Assembly: GCF_002236115.1 (NCBI RefSeq) | Contig: NZ_NIWT01000007.1 | Span: forward strand, 310,001-374,000 | Length of the DNA: 64,000 nucleotides | Direction of reading: 5' to 3' | Origin: Pseudomonas jessenii | Lineage (GTDB): Bacteria; Pseudomonadota; Gammaproteobacteria; Pseudomonadales; Pseudomonadaceae | Shown here: one piece after another, positions 32,932 to 41,905 of the stretch | How positions within the stretch are numbered: the first letter of the stretch is position 1 | Layout of the letters: each line of letters starts with the position of its first letter | The notes under the pieces: generated by a model | Database searches by the model: none | What the model saw: the letters and a program-made list of their open reading frames with translations, nothing else | Told to the model about the DNA's origin: nothing | Program-made: the position numbers and the translations under genes

Positions 32932-33753
32932 ATGACTGACTGGCCACTGCCCCAGACCTATCGCTTCAAAGGGCACTCCGTGCGCTACGCCGTGCGCGGC
33001 GACGGCCCGCCGCTGGTGTTCGTGCATGGCACGCCCTTCTCCTCCTATGTCTGGCACCGGATTGCCCCGCACTTCATCACCACGCACCGGGTGCACTATT
33101 TCGATTTGCTGGGCTACGGGCAATCCGAGAAAGTTGATGGTGACGTGTCCCTGGGTGTGCAGAACGAATTGCTGACGCAGTTGCTGGATCATTGGGGCCT
33201 GGATCGCCCCGACGTGGTGGCCCATGACTTTGGCGGTGCCACAGCCCTGCGAACGCACCTGCTAAACGGCAAGGATTACCGCAGCCTGACACTGATCGAC
33301 CCGGTGGCGCTCACGCCCTGGGGTTCGCCGTTCGTGCAGCATGTGCGCCAGCATGAAGCCGCCTTCAGCGGACTGCCCGATTACATCCAGCAAGCGATCG
33401 TGCCGGCTTACATCCGCGGGGCGATCAAGCGGAAAATCCCGGACCACGAACTCGCCCCCTATGTTCAGCCGTGGCTGGGAGAGCCGGGGCAAGCGGCGTT
33501 CTACCGGCAGATCGCGCAGATGAACGAGCGCTATACCTGCGAGGCCGAGGGCCTGTACTCGACGATCCGCTGCCCGGTGCAGATTCTCTGGGGTGAAGAT
33601 GACCAGTGGATTCCCATCGAACGCGGGCGGGCCTTGCAGCAGATGATTCCCGGATCGCAGTTTTATCCGATTCCCAACGCCGGTCATCTGGTTCAGGAAG
33701 ACGCGCCCGAAGCGGTAGTCGCGGCGCTGCTGCGGTTTTTGCCCCTGCAGTAA
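32932..33753 (+). CDS. Alpha/beta hydrolase with aspartate nucleophile (dehalogenase/epoxide hydrolase type)
   Basis: A 273-residue alpha/beta hydrolase. The oxyanion motif HGTPFSS lies near residue 32. The nucleophile elbow is AHDFGG, with Asp99 where esterases have Ser. The acid is probably Asp in WGEDDQW, and the base is His in NAGHLVQEDAP. An Asp nucleophile is the mark of haloalkane or haloacetate dehalogenases and epoxide hydrolases. Phe follows Asp99 where haloalkane dehalogenases usually have Trp, so the reaction stays undecided. AGAGGA precedes the ATG. It is a single gene after a terminator. Confidence 0.87.
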   Translation: MTDWPLPQTYRFKGHSVRYAVRGDGPPLVFVHGTPFSSYVWHRIAPHFITTHRVHYFDLLGYGQSEKVDGDVSLGVQNELLTQLLDHWGLDRPDVVAHDFGGATALRTHLLNGKDYRSLTLIDPVALTPWGSPFVQHVRQHEAAFSGLPDYIQQAIVPAYIRGAIKRKIPDHELAPYVQPWLGEPGQAAFYRQIAQMNERYTCEAEGLYSTIRCPVQILWGEDDQWIPIERGRALQQMIPGSQFYPIPNAGHLVQEDAPEAVVAALLRFLPLQ

Positions 33754-33763
33754 TCCTCCAGAA

Positions 33764-33783
33764 CAAACCCGCTCCCACATTTG
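33764..33783. repeat. REP remnant
   Basis: The fragment AAACCCGCTCCCACATTTG keeps only the outer half of a REP arm, directly after the hydrolase gene, and no partner arm remains. Confidence 0.55.
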
Positions 33784-33874
33784 AACGGTGGTGATCAATG
33801 TCACTGGCGGGAATCGCCGCTGGCGAGCTAACGTAAGAGCATTGCCTAAACGATTCGCCAAAAGGATCTGCCCG

Positions 33875-35119
33875 ATGCACATCATCAATGCCCGTCTGCG
33901 CAACCAGGAAGGCCTGCATGAGTTGAACCTGGAAAACGGCCTGATCAGCAGCATCGGCCGCCAGATCGAAGCCCCGACCCTGGGCCCTGACGATCTGGAT
34001 GCCGGCGGCAACCTGGTGGTGCCGCCCTTTGTCGAGCCGCACATCCACCTCGACGCAACCCTGACCGCCGGCGAGCCGCGCTGGAACATGAGCGGCACGC
34101 TGTTCGAAGGCATCGAGTGCTGGGGTGAACGCAAGGCGACCATCACCCAGGAAGACACCAAGGCCCGGGCAAAGAAAACCATCCAGACCCTCGCCGCCCA
34201 CGGCATCCAGCATGTGCGCACCCACGTTGACGTCACCGACCCGCAACTGACCGCGCTCAAGGCGATGCTCGAAGTACGCGAGGAAAGCCGGCACCTGGTC
34301 GACCTGCAAATCGTCGCATTCCCTCAGGAAGGCATCGAGTCCTACCGCAATGGCCGCGAATTGATGGAAGAAGCGATCCGCATGGGCGCCGACGTGGTAG
34401 GTGGCATTCCGCATTTCGAATACACCCGCGATCAGGGCGTCAGCTCGGTGAAGTTTCTCATGGACCTGGCCGAACGCAGCGGTTGCCTGGTGGATGTGCA
34501 TTGCGACGAAACCGACGACCCGCATTCACGCTTTCTCGAAGTGCTCGCCGAAGAGGCCCGCAGCCGCGACATGGGTTCGCGGGTCACGGCCAGCCACACC
34601 ACGGCCATGGGCTCCTACGACAACGCCTACTGCGCCAAACTGTTTCGCTTGCTCGGGCATTCGGGGATCAGCTTTGTCTCCTGCCCCACCGAAAGCATCC
34701 ACCTGCAAGGTCGCTTCGACAGTTTCCCGAAACGCCGGGGCGTGACCCGGGTCAACGAGTTGCTGGAAGCAGGCATGAACGTGTGCTTCGGCCAGGACTC
34801 CATCGTCGATCCGTGGTACCCGCTGGGCAACGGCAACATTCTGCGGGTGCTCGAAGCCGGCCTGCACATCTGCCACATGCTCGGTTATCGCAACCTGCAA
34901 AGTGCGCTGGACCTGGTGACGGACAATAGCGCCCGAGCCATGAACCTCGGCGATCGCTATGGCCTGGAGCGCGGGCGGCCGGCGAACCTGCTGATTCTGT
35001 CGGCGGAGAGTGATTACGAAATGATCCGCAGCCAGGGGTTGCCGCTGTACTCGGTGCGCGATGGCAAGGTCTTGATGAAGCGGACGATGCCGGTGGTGGA
35101 GTTCAGTGGGCTGGGCTGA
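33875..35119 (+). CDS. codA: Cytosine deaminase
   Basis: A 414-residue amidohydrolase converting cytosine to uracil and ammonia in pyrimidine salvage. The metal-binding HIHLD (His56, His58) opens the barrel, followed by a conserved His in HTTAMGS and the Asp of FGQDSIVDPWYPLG, which is diagnostic for CodA. WNMSGTLFEGIECWGERK also matches the family. AAAGGA lies about 9 bases before ATG 33875; the frame extends upstream to 33788 without family similarity. No codB permease is adjacent. It is followed by a REP pair. Confidence 0.93.
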   Translation: MHIINARLRNQEGLHELNLENGLISSIGRQIEAPTLGPDDLDAGGNLVVPPFVEPHIHLDATLTAGEPRWNMSGTLFEGIECWGERKATITQEDTKARAKKTIQTLAAHGIQHVRTHVDVTDPQLTALKAMLEVREESRHLVDLQIVAFPQEGIESYRNGRELMEEAIRMGADVVGGIPHFEYTRDQGVSSVKFLMDLAERSGCLVDVHCDETDDPHSRFLEVLAEEARSRDMGSRVTASHTTAMGSYDNAYCAKLFRLLGHSGISFVSCPTESIHLQGRFDSFPKRRGVTRVNELLEAGMNVCFGQDSIVDPWYPLGNGNILRVLEAGLHICHMLGYRNLQSALDLVTDNSARAMNLGDRYGLERGRPANLLILSAESDYEMIRSQGLPLYSVRDGKVLMKRTMPVVEFSGLG

Positions 35120-35143
35120 AACTTGCGCTGACTGGACTGGCCT

Positions 35144-35216
35144 CATCGCGAGCAGGCTCGCTCCTACAGGTTTTGTGAACGACATAAAACACTGTGGGAG
35201 CGAGCTTGCTCGCGAA
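35144..35216. repeat. REP pair, outward orientation, mixed arms
   Basis: CATCGCGAGCAGGCTCGCTCCTAC followed by ACTGTGGGAGCGAGC; short spacer of about 20 bases. Confidence 0.9.
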
Positions 35217-35229
35217 AGCTATTTTGAAG

Positions 35230-36222
35230 TCAATCAATTAACCGAGCCGTACCAAACAGACTGACCCGACTCAACTCCCCCAACTCTTCCGCCAGCAAGA
35301 TCGGCGCCGTGCCACCCGGCATCGTCACCTTCACCTCCCCGGCGCTGACCCAACCTGCCCGCCAGGCCGCACAGGCCACTGCGCTGGCGCTGGTCCCCGA
35401 CGACGCCGTCGGCCCCTCGCCCCGCTCGAATACCCGCGCGGCGATGTGTCCTTCGGATACGCGCATTGCCCATTGCAGGTTGACTCCCGCCGGACAAGGC
35501 TTGCCTGCGCCGACCGGCATGGCGTAGGCGATTCGCGTCAGCCCCTCACCCAGCGCTGGCTCGCGCATCTGCTCGTTGCTCGGCAGGTCCTCGGCACTTT
35601 CCACCAGCGTCACGCAATGGGGATTGCCGACCCGCGCGAACTGGCTGTGCGACCATGCACTATTGAGTGCCGACAATTGTTCAACGTGGCTGAGTTCGCG
35701 ACCATTGAACATCGCCGCTTCAACCCCGTGAGCACTGACCGCCGACGGCCCGAATCCCGGCTGGCCCAGATCGAGCCAAAAACCCTTCACGCCCCCGACC
35801 TCTGCGGCTTTCACTGAAGTCTGCCCCGGCGAAGACGTATCAGCCTTGTCGTGGTGAACCCTGAGCAGACAGGCTTCGTTGTGCGGCAACAGCCCTTGAT
35901 CACTGAGGGCCTGGGAAAAAATCGTCAGCCCGTTGCCACTGCGCTCGGCCAGGGTACCGTCGGTGTTCACGATCAACAGATCAAAGGGAGGCGACGACTG
36001 AAACGGTCCGACCAGCAAACCGTCGCTGCGATGATCCTTGCTGCCGGACGGTTGAGTGCCTGGAGCCCAGCTGCAGCAAGCCTCGATCGCGGCTAGCGCC
36101 CAGGCTTCAAGGGTTTGCGCTGCCTGGCTGGCCTGGTCGGGCAGGTCGATGCCCTGACGGCGCAGCTCTTCGGGCGTTACCACGATGTAAATGTTGCCCC
36201 GTGCATCGTACCTCTGCGCCAT
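35230..36222 (-). CDS. Diaminopimelate epimerase-fold protein with both catalytic cysteines replaced by serine
   Basis: A 330-residue DapF-like protein. The two-lobed fold markers are visible: ARGNIYIV at the start (DapF LGNDFV), the lobe-one active loop NTDGTLAERSGNGL, the substrate loop VGNPHCV, and the lobe-two loop ERGEGPTASSGTSA. In true DapF the bases are cysteines in CGNGA and ACGTGA; here they are Ser95 and Ser275. The rest of both loops is kept, so the pocket probably still binds an amino acid, but two-base cysteine racemisation is unlikely. A GGAGG 5 bases before ATG 36222 fixes the start. The divergent neighbour is an MFS protein. The real dapF should lie elsewhere. Confidence 0.82.
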   Translation of the reverse strand: MAQRYDARGNIYIVVTPEELRRQGIDLPDQASQAAQTLEAWALAAIEACCSWAPGTQPSGSKDHRSDGLLVGPFQSSPPFDLLIVNTDGTLAERSGNGLTIFSQALSDQGLLPHNEACLLRVHHDKADTSSPGQTSVKAAEVGGVKGFWLDLGQPGFGPSAVSAHGVEAAMFNGRELSHVEQLSALNSAWSHSQFARVGNPHCVTLVESAEDLPSNEQMREPALGEGLTRIAYAMPVGAGKPCPAGVNLQWAMRVSEGHIAARVFERGEGPTASSGTSASAVACAAWRAGWVSAGEVKVTMPGGTAPILLAEELGELSRVSLFGTARLID

Positions 36223-36387
36223 GGCGCCCTCCGTGTGTCATTGGAATGGCTCAACATATCGCGAAAAACACCAGCGCTGTGCAACCATATCGCCCTGTTT
36301 GACCGTAAAACTTTCCGGGCACTGATCGAACCCTCAAAGGCCGATCACTGTCCGTTGAGGACGCGACGCTTTTTGCCAAGGATTGTT

Positions 36388-37539
36388 ATGACCAGCCTCA
36401 ACAGCCAAACCACCTTCGTTCCCGGGCGTCTGGAACAGATGTCCACGCGCATCGCCTTTTTCATCGCCGGGGTCGGCATCGCCGCGTGGGCACCGCTGGT
36501 GCCCTATGCCAAGGCCCGGGCCGGACTGGATGAAGGCACCCTGGGATTGTTGCTGCTGTGCCTGGGGGTAGGTTCTATCCTGGCGATGCCGCTGGCCGGG
36601 ATCCTGTCCACACGTTTCGGCTGCCGGCGGGTGACGGCCGGCGGGACCCTGCTGATCTGTGCCGCCCTGCCGCTGCTGGCGACAGTGTCGTCGATTCCGG
36701 CGCTGATCGCCGCATTGTTCATGTTCGGCGCGGGGCTCGGCACCGTGGATTCGACGGTCAACCTGCAAGCGGTGATCGTCGAGCGCGCCAGCGGCAAAAA
36801 CATGATGTCGGGGTTCCATGGCCTGTTCAGCCTGGGCGGGATTGTCGGCGCGGCAGGCGTCAGCGGATTGCTTGGCCTGGGGATCTCCCCCCTGGGGGCC
36901 ACGCTGGTGGTGATCGTGTTGCTGCTGATCGCGCTGGCCAAGGCCGTGCCGCATCTGTTGCCCTACGGCAGCGAGAGTTCGGGGCCGGCGTTTGCGGTGC
37001 CCCATGGCATCGTCCTGTTCATTGGCGGCATGTGCTTCATCGTGTTCCTCGCCGAAGGCGCGGCGCTGGACTGGAGCGCGGTGTTCCTGACACAGGAACG
37101 TGGCATCGACACAGCGTATGCGGGGCTCGGTTATGCGGCGTTTGCCTTGACCATGACGGCCGGGCGTTTGACCGGTGACAAAATCGTACGACGGTTGGGC
37201 GCGACGCGGGTGATTGTGTCCGGCGGGCTGACCGCCGCCGCAGGTTTGTTTCTGGCGACGTTCGCACCGAGCTGGGAGGCGGCGCTGGTGGGTTATGCGT
37301 TGCTGGGTGCCGGTTGCTCGAACATTGTGCCGGTGCTGTACACCGCAGTCGGCAAGCAGACGGTCATGCCCGAAAGCATCGCCGTGCCGGCCATTACCAC
37401 CCTGGGTTATGCGGGCATCCTGGCAGGCCCCGCCGTCATCGGCTTCGTCGCCCATGGCAGCAGCTTGAGTTTCGCCTTTGCCCTGATGGCGGTGTTGCTG
37501 GTGGCGGTTGCCATTGGCGGGAGAGTGTTGAAGGTCTGA
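36388..37539 (+). CDS. MFS transporter (YbjJ-like)
   Basis: A 383-residue 12-helix permease, near the usual length of the YbjJ group. Motifs include GVGIAAWAPLVPYAKARAGL in helix 1 (family-typical), the loop LSTRFGCRRVT, NLQAVIVERASGKNMMSGFHGLFSLGG (as short matches) and the mid-protein GAALDWSAVFL. The substrate is unknown; related genes neighbour sugar- or nucleoside-handling genes in other bacteria. ATG 36388 follows AAGGA by 5 bases; the open frame upstream begins inside the divergent gene. It shares a 165-bp divergent promoter region with the DapF-like gene. Confidence 0.87.
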   Translation: MTSLNSQTTFVPGRLEQMSTRIAFFIAGVGIAAWAPLVPYAKARAGLDEGTLGLLLLCLGVGSILAMPLAGILSTRFGCRRVTAGGTLLICAALPLLATVSSIPALIAALFMFGAGLGTVDSTVNLQAVIVERASGKNMMSGFHGLFSLGGIVGAAGVSGLLGLGISPLGATLVVIVLLLIALAKAVPHLLPYGSESSGPAFAVPHGIVLFIGGMCFIVFLAEGAALDWSAVFLTQERGIDTAYAGLGYAAFALTMTAGRLTGDKIVRRLGATRVIVSGGLTAAAGLFLATFAPSWEAALVGYALLGAGCSNIVPVLYTAVGKQTVMPESIAVPAITTLGYAGILAGPAVIGFVAHGSSLSFAFALMAVLLVAVAIGGRVLKV

Positions 37540-37543
37540 AAAG

Positions 37544-37608
37544 CATCGCGAGCAAGCTCGCTCCCACAGGGATCACACGGAACCTGTGGGAGCGAGCTTG
37601 CTCGCGAT
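37544..37608. repeat. REP pair, outward orientation
   Basis: CATCGCGAGCAAGCTCGCTCCCACAG then CCTGTGGGAGCGAGC with only about 15 bases between, located at the convergent junction with fecA. Confidence 0.92.
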
Positions 37609-37625
37609 GAATTCACCTCGGTCTA

Positions 37626-40049
37626 TCAGAACCCGACACTGGCCTGCACAAAGAACGTGCGCGGCGCACCGACATACATGCCCGAGTTGTTGTCGCTGGA
37701 ACGGGTGAAATACTGCTTGTCGAAGATGTTCTTCACCCCCGCCCCCAGTTTCAGGTTCGACACCTGCGGACCGAAATCATAGCCGGCACGTGCGTTCCAG
37801 AGTACGTAACCCGGGATATCACCGAACTGGCCATCAGCGGTGCCTTCAGTGATGTAGTCGCCGTTGAAGCTGCCATCGGCGTTCACGCCGGTGCCCGGCG
37901 AGCGCTGCTTGGACTGGGCGAACGCATCGAGGTTGTAAGTCCAGCGGTTGACGTCGTAACGCAGGCCGGCGGTGGCCACCTGGCGGGAGTAGAACGGCAG
38001 GTCACGGCCCTTGAAGCCCGGGATCTCACCTTCGTAGGTGGCGCGGGTGTAGGTGAAACCGGCGTTGGCGGTCAGGCCGTCCAGCATCGGGTTCAGCGCG
38101 GCCATGTCGTAGTGCACCGAGGCTTCGATACCCTGGTGCTTGGTCGCGCCGAGGTTGGTCCAGCCCACGTCATTGCTGATGTATTGCAGTTCGTCGTCGA
38201 AGTCGATGTAGAACAGCGTCACTTCACCGCCCCACACGTCATCGTTGTAGCGCGTACCGATTTCGTAGGTCTTGGCCTTTTCCGGCTCCAGGCCGTTGGC
38301 GGGCTCATTACCGATACCGCCCTGCCCCAGCTGGAAATACTGCAGCGCGCCGAACGAGGTTTCGTAGTTGGCGAACAACTTCCAGGCATCGGACATGTGA
38401 TACATCACGCTCAGGGCCGGCAGCGGCTCATTGCTCTCGATGCTGCGTTTTTTCTCCGGCACCCGTTTACCGGCGTTATCGAGTACCGGGCGATCGTGCC
38501 AATCGGTGCTGATGTGCTCGAAGCGAATGCCTGGCGTGACAGTCCAGTTGCCAACGTCAATCTTGTTGTCGACGTAGACCGAATTGGCCTCGGTTCCACC
38601 GGTACGGTCCTGATAGACATGGCCGTCCGCCCCCGGACGCACGACCGGCTCATTGTTGACCAGCGCCACACGGCTGGCCTCTTCGTGCATGGCCTCTTTC
38701 AGGTAGCGATAACCGACGCTGACTTCCTGGGTGGTAGGGCCCACATCGAAGACGTGAGACACCCGTGGTTCGATACCGTAGGTGTAGTAGGTGCGCGGGT
38801 AGGAGTTGAGTGTCTTCAGGTCACGGGAGGCGATGTTGCTGCCACGGAAACTGTCGGTGTAGTAGGTCAGCACTTCGGCCTGGGTGCGATCGTCGATCTG
38901 CCGCACCCACTTGAACGACACATCCTTGCGGCGGCCGCTGAAGTTGTCGTGGTCGCGCACGGACTGGAACGGGTCGGCGTCGTACTGCGCCTGGGTCAGG
39001 CCGCTGGGCATGTCGGCCTTGGCATCGTAGTAGTGAAAGTTGAGGCTGAAATCGTCGACATCGGTCGGCGCCCAATGGGTCTTGAGGATCACGTCGTCGA
39101 TGTCGTTGCCGTTGTTGCTTTCACGGTAACCGTTGCCGTTCACGCCGGAATACAACAGCGCCACGCCCATGCCGTTGTCGGCGGTGCCGCCCATGAATGC
39201 CGTGTCGATGTGCTTCCAGCCACCGTGCTGTGAGGTTTCCAGGGTGGTGCCGATTTCCGCGGAGGCCTGTTCCGGGATCGCGCGGGTCACGAAGTTGATC
39301 ACGCCGCCCACGTTTTGTGGTCCGTAGCGTACGGAACCGGCACCGCGTACCACGTCGATGCTGTCGAGGTTGCCGGAGGAAATCGGCGCCATGGACAGTT
39401 GCGGCTGACCGTAAGGAGCGAACGCCGCCGGGATGCCGTCGATCAGCACGGTGGAGCGAGGCGACAGGCGTGAAGTCAGGCCGCGCACGCCGACGTTGAG
39501 GGAAATGTCGCTGCCACCGGTACCGTTGGCGTCCTGTACCTGCACGCCCGGAACACGTTTGAGTACGTCGCCGACGTTCATCGCGCCCTGCTCGACCATG
39601 GCTTCGCGGCGGATCACGGTTCGTGCCCCGGGGTGGTTCTGCACCACGGCGGCATCGGCGTCGCCGAGCCAGTTACCGACGACCTTGATGTCAGTCACGC
39701 CCAGTTCCAGTGGACCGCTGGCCGCCGATGCTGGTGCCGGCATCAGCGTCACCGAACCTTCATCGATCTGGTATTGCAGGCCGCTGCCTTGCAGCAACTG
39801 GCGCAGCGCGTCTTCCGGGGAAAGGTTGCCATCCACCGCCGGAGCCTGCTTGCCGGCGACCAGTTCAGGGCTGAAGAACACCTGAAGCGAGGTTTGCTGG
39901 CCCAACTGACTCAGGGCCTGTCCCAAGGGTTGCGCCGGGATGCGGATGGCATCGGCGGCAAAGGCCTGGGGCAGCGCAACGTTGACCGCCAGCGCGAGGG
40001 CCAGCGGTAACCAGGGGAGTTTGTTGTTTTTAGCGGTGGAGTTTTTCAC
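37626..40049 (-). CDS. fecA: TonB-dependent receptor, ferric-citrate (FecA) type with signalling domain
   Basis: An 807-residue outer-membrane receptor. It has a signal peptide (to about residue 32, AFA-AD), a periplasmic STN signalling domain (about 33-107), then plug and 22-strand barrel ending in Phe807. The plug opening reads VVGNWLGDADAAVVQNHPGAR, and the following GTGGSDISLNVGVRGL, DGIPAAFAPYGQPQLS and GPQNVGGVINFVTRAIP are close to E. coli FecA. It imports ferric (di)citrate by TonB energy and signals to FecR. The start is GTG 40049, with AGGA about 11 bases upstream. It is third gene of fecI-fecR-fecA, 98 bp after fecR. Another xenosiderophore is possible. Confidence 0.92.
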   Translation of the reverse strand: MKNSTAKNNKLPWLPLALALAVNVALPQAFAADAIRIPAQPLGQALSQLGQQTSLQVFFSPELVAGKQAPAVDGNLSPEDALRQLLQGSGLQYQIDEGSVTLMPAPASAASGPLELGVTDIKVVGNWLGDADAAVVQNHPGARTVIRREAMVEQGAMNVGDVLKRVPGVQVQDANGTGGSDISLNVGVRGLTSRLSPRSTVLIDGIPAAFAPYGQPQLSMAPISSGNLDSIDVVRGAGSVRYGPQNVGGVINFVTRAIPEQASAEIGTTLETSQHGGWKHIDTAFMGGTADNGMGVALLYSGVNGNGYRESNNGNDIDDVILKTHWAPTDVDDFSLNFHYYDAKADMPSGLTQAQYDADPFQSVRDHDNFSGRRKDVSFKWVRQIDDRTQAEVLTYYTDSFRGSNIASRDLKTLNSYPRTYYTYGIEPRVSHVFDVGPTTQEVSVGYRYLKEAMHEEASRVALVNNEPVVRPGADGHVYQDRTGGTEANSVYVDNKIDVGNWTVTPGIRFEHISTDWHDRPVLDNAGKRVPEKKRSIESNEPLPALSVMYHMSDAWKLFANYETSFGALQYFQLGQGGIGNEPANGLEPEKAKTYEIGTRYNDDVWGGEVTLFYIDFDDELQYISNDVGWTNLGATKHQGIEASVHYDMAALNPMLDGLTANAGFTYTRATYEGEIPGFKGRDLPFYSRQVATAGLRYDVNRWTYNLDAFAQSKQRSPGTGVNADGSFNGDYITEGTADGQFGDIPGYVLWNARAGYDFGPQVSNLKLGAGVKNIFDKQYFTRSSDNNSGMYVGAPRTFFVQASVGF

Positions 40050-40147
40050 GTCGAACGTAATCCTGTGGATCGCAAGAGTGTGCGTTTGTTAATGCAAACC
40101 AGTTGCAGTTGAACAGGAAGACGATGAACTCGAAAAAAACCTGAATT

Positions 40148-41131
40148 TTATTTTGAAATTATTTCCTGACTGCCATCGCCAAGGGTGCGCACGGCCACGG
40201 GGAGGATGCTCGGCAAGGCCTTGAGCAGCGCGTCGGTGTTGTCGGATTTGAACACGCTGGTCAGGCGCAGATCGCCCACCGCTGCACTGGCGACCTTGAG
40301 TGGCTTCTCGCGATAGCGCGAGACCTGCTCGGCGACATCGGCCAGGCTGGCATTGTTGAACACCAGTTTGCCGTTGCGCCAGGCGGTCATTTCCGCCGGG
40401 TTGACGGCATAGGCGGCGACAACTTTGCCCTGGGCATCGACGTGGGTGCCAAGGCCTGCCGTCAGATTGATGAAATCGTTATCGGCGGCGTCGCGACCTT
40501 GAACCTTGACGCTGCCCTGCTCCACCACCACCCGGGATTCGCTGGCGCCATGACGTACGTCGAATCGGGTGCCGGTAACCGTGACCTTGCCGCTGCCCGC
40601 CGCGACCACGAAAGGCCGGCCAGTGTCATGCTCGACGCTGAACATCGCTTCGCCTTCGGTCAGCTCAACGTTGCGGCGATCCTTTTCAAAGCGCACCTGA
40701 ATCCGGCTGCGGCTGTCCAGATCGACCACCGAGCCATCGGGCAACGCCACTTGGCGTCGCTCATTCAGGGCCGTTGAAAACTCGGCGGTGTAAGGCGCCG
40801 GATGATTCAGGCCGCTGAACAAACCCAGGCCGAGCGCTACCGCCAACACGCTGGCAGCCACCGCGTAACGCAGCACGGGACGACGTTTTTTCAGGGTTGG
40901 CGGGGTTTCACACAGGGCCCGCAAGCGCGCCGCCGGTAGCAGGTCGGCGGCGCTCCACAAGCCCTGGAGCACTTCGAATTCGTTGCGGTGCTGGGGGTGC
41001 TGCTCCAGCCAGAGTTGAAACTGACGCCGCACTTCGACATCGGCAACAGGCTCCTGCAAACGCACAAACCACTGCGCCGCGTCATCGCGAACCGCTGTTT
41101 GCCCGCACGCACAATCACGAGTATCCATCAT
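40148..41131 (-). CDS. fecR: FecR-type anti-sigma / sigma regulator
   Basis: A 327-residue inner-membrane regulator. The N-terminal cytoplasmic domain (about 1-80) has DDAAQWFVRLQ and QFQLWLEQHPQHRNEFE, the FecR N-domain pattern that holds the sigma factor. One transmembrane helix follows (about 90-106), then the periplasmic FecR domain with LPDGSVVDLDSRSRI and VTGTRFDVRHG, and a C-terminal segment that contacts the receptor STN domain. AGGA precedes the first ATG. It lies 40 bp after fecI and 98 bp before fecA. Confidence 0.94.
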   Translation of the reverse strand: MMDTRDCACGQTAVRDDAAQWFVRLQEPVADVEVRRQFQLWLEQHPQHRNEFEVLQGLWSAADLLPAARLRALCETPPTLKKRRPVLRYAVAASVLAVALGLGLFSGLNHPAPYTAEFSTALNERRQVALPDGSVVDLDSRSRIQVRFEKDRRNVELTEGEAMFSVEHDTGRPFVVAAGSGKVTVTGTRFDVRHGASESRVVVEQGSVKVQGRDAADNDFINLTAGLGTHVDAQGKVVAAYAVNPAEMTAWRNGKLVFNNASLADVAEQVSRYREKPLKVASAAVGDLRLTSVFKSDNTDALLKALPSILPVAVRTLGDGSQEIISK

Positions 41132-41171
41132 GGAAGTTCCTGTTTGGCTGGGGAGGAGAAGGCGCGGCCGG

Positions 41172-41672
41172 TCATGACTGCAACCCGTCCAGGCGATCGC
41201 GCAGATGCCGAAGCGTGCGGATCATATACTTTTCCACCATGTTCTTGGACAGCCCCAGGCGTTCGGCGATTTCGGCCTGGGTCAGGCCCTCGATTTTCTG
41301 CCAGACAAACACCTTGCGGCAGTTGACCGGCAGCTCGGTGAGCGCCCGTTCGATGGAATCAGCCAGCTGGATCGCGTGCATGAAATGCTCCGGGTCGCCG
41401 GTCGGCGACTCACTGAGATCGATCGCCTCTGACTCCATGGCGCCCCGCCGGTCCTCACGCCGATAACCATCCACGGCAATGTTGCGCGCGGTCTGGTGCA
41501 AATACGCCCGGGGCTGCTGCACCACCGCCGAATCGGACTCAAGCACCCGCACGAAGGTATCGTGGGCCAGATCCTCGGCCTGCTGACGATTCCTCAGGCG
41601 ACGGGTCCAGGTGCCAACCAACTCTTCGTAATGCTCGAAAAAGCCGTGTCTGCGGGGCAGCTTGAGGGTCAT
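41172..41672 (-). CDS. fecI: ECF sigma factor, FecI type
   Basis: A 166-residue extracytoplasmic-function sigma factor with region 2 (DLAHDTFVRVL, then RAYLHQTARNIAVDGYRR) and region 4 (LTQAEIAERLGLSKNMVEKYMIRTL). It should be released by FecR when FecA binds its ligand and then transcribe fecA. The start is taken as ATG 41672 because the extra residues up to 41756 are outside the fold, though no good ribosome site is visible. It is first gene of the iron-signalling unit. Confidence 0.92.
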   Translation of the reverse strand: MTLKLPRRHGFFEHYEELVGTWTRRLRNRQQAEDLAHDTFVRVLESDSAVVQQPRAYLHQTARNIAVDGYRREDRRGAMESEAIDLSESPTGDPEHFMHAIQLADSIERALTELPVNCRKVFVWQKIEGLTQAEIAERLGLSKNMVEKYMIRTLRHLRDRLDGLQS

Positions 41673-41699
41673 TGCGGTGTGCTGTGGAGACGGGGCGTG

Positions 41700-41718
41700 A
41701 ATAGTAATGCTTCCTATT
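41700..41718 (-). promoter_or_regulatory. Possible Fur box upstream of fecI
   Basis: AATAGTAATGCTTCCTATT is 19 bp, AT-rich and has AATAG/CTATT ends. It matches only about 10 of 19 positions of the GATAATGATAATCATTATC consensus, but it lies 28 bases before fecI, where Fur control is expected. Confidence 0.35.
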
Positions 41719-41905
41719 AACTTGAAGCAATGGTTTGCGTCCGCCACACAGGGCACTTTATCCCCTTGCCATTGTGCATTTCGTCAGGAAAGCTCAATTG
41801 CGGCACGGAACCAAAGAAATCTGGCAGGCATTCAAATGCAGCCATTGACTGGTTGTAACAAAGTGCAGAAATGCCCGTACCCGGCTTTCACCCAGGAATT
41901 CACAC

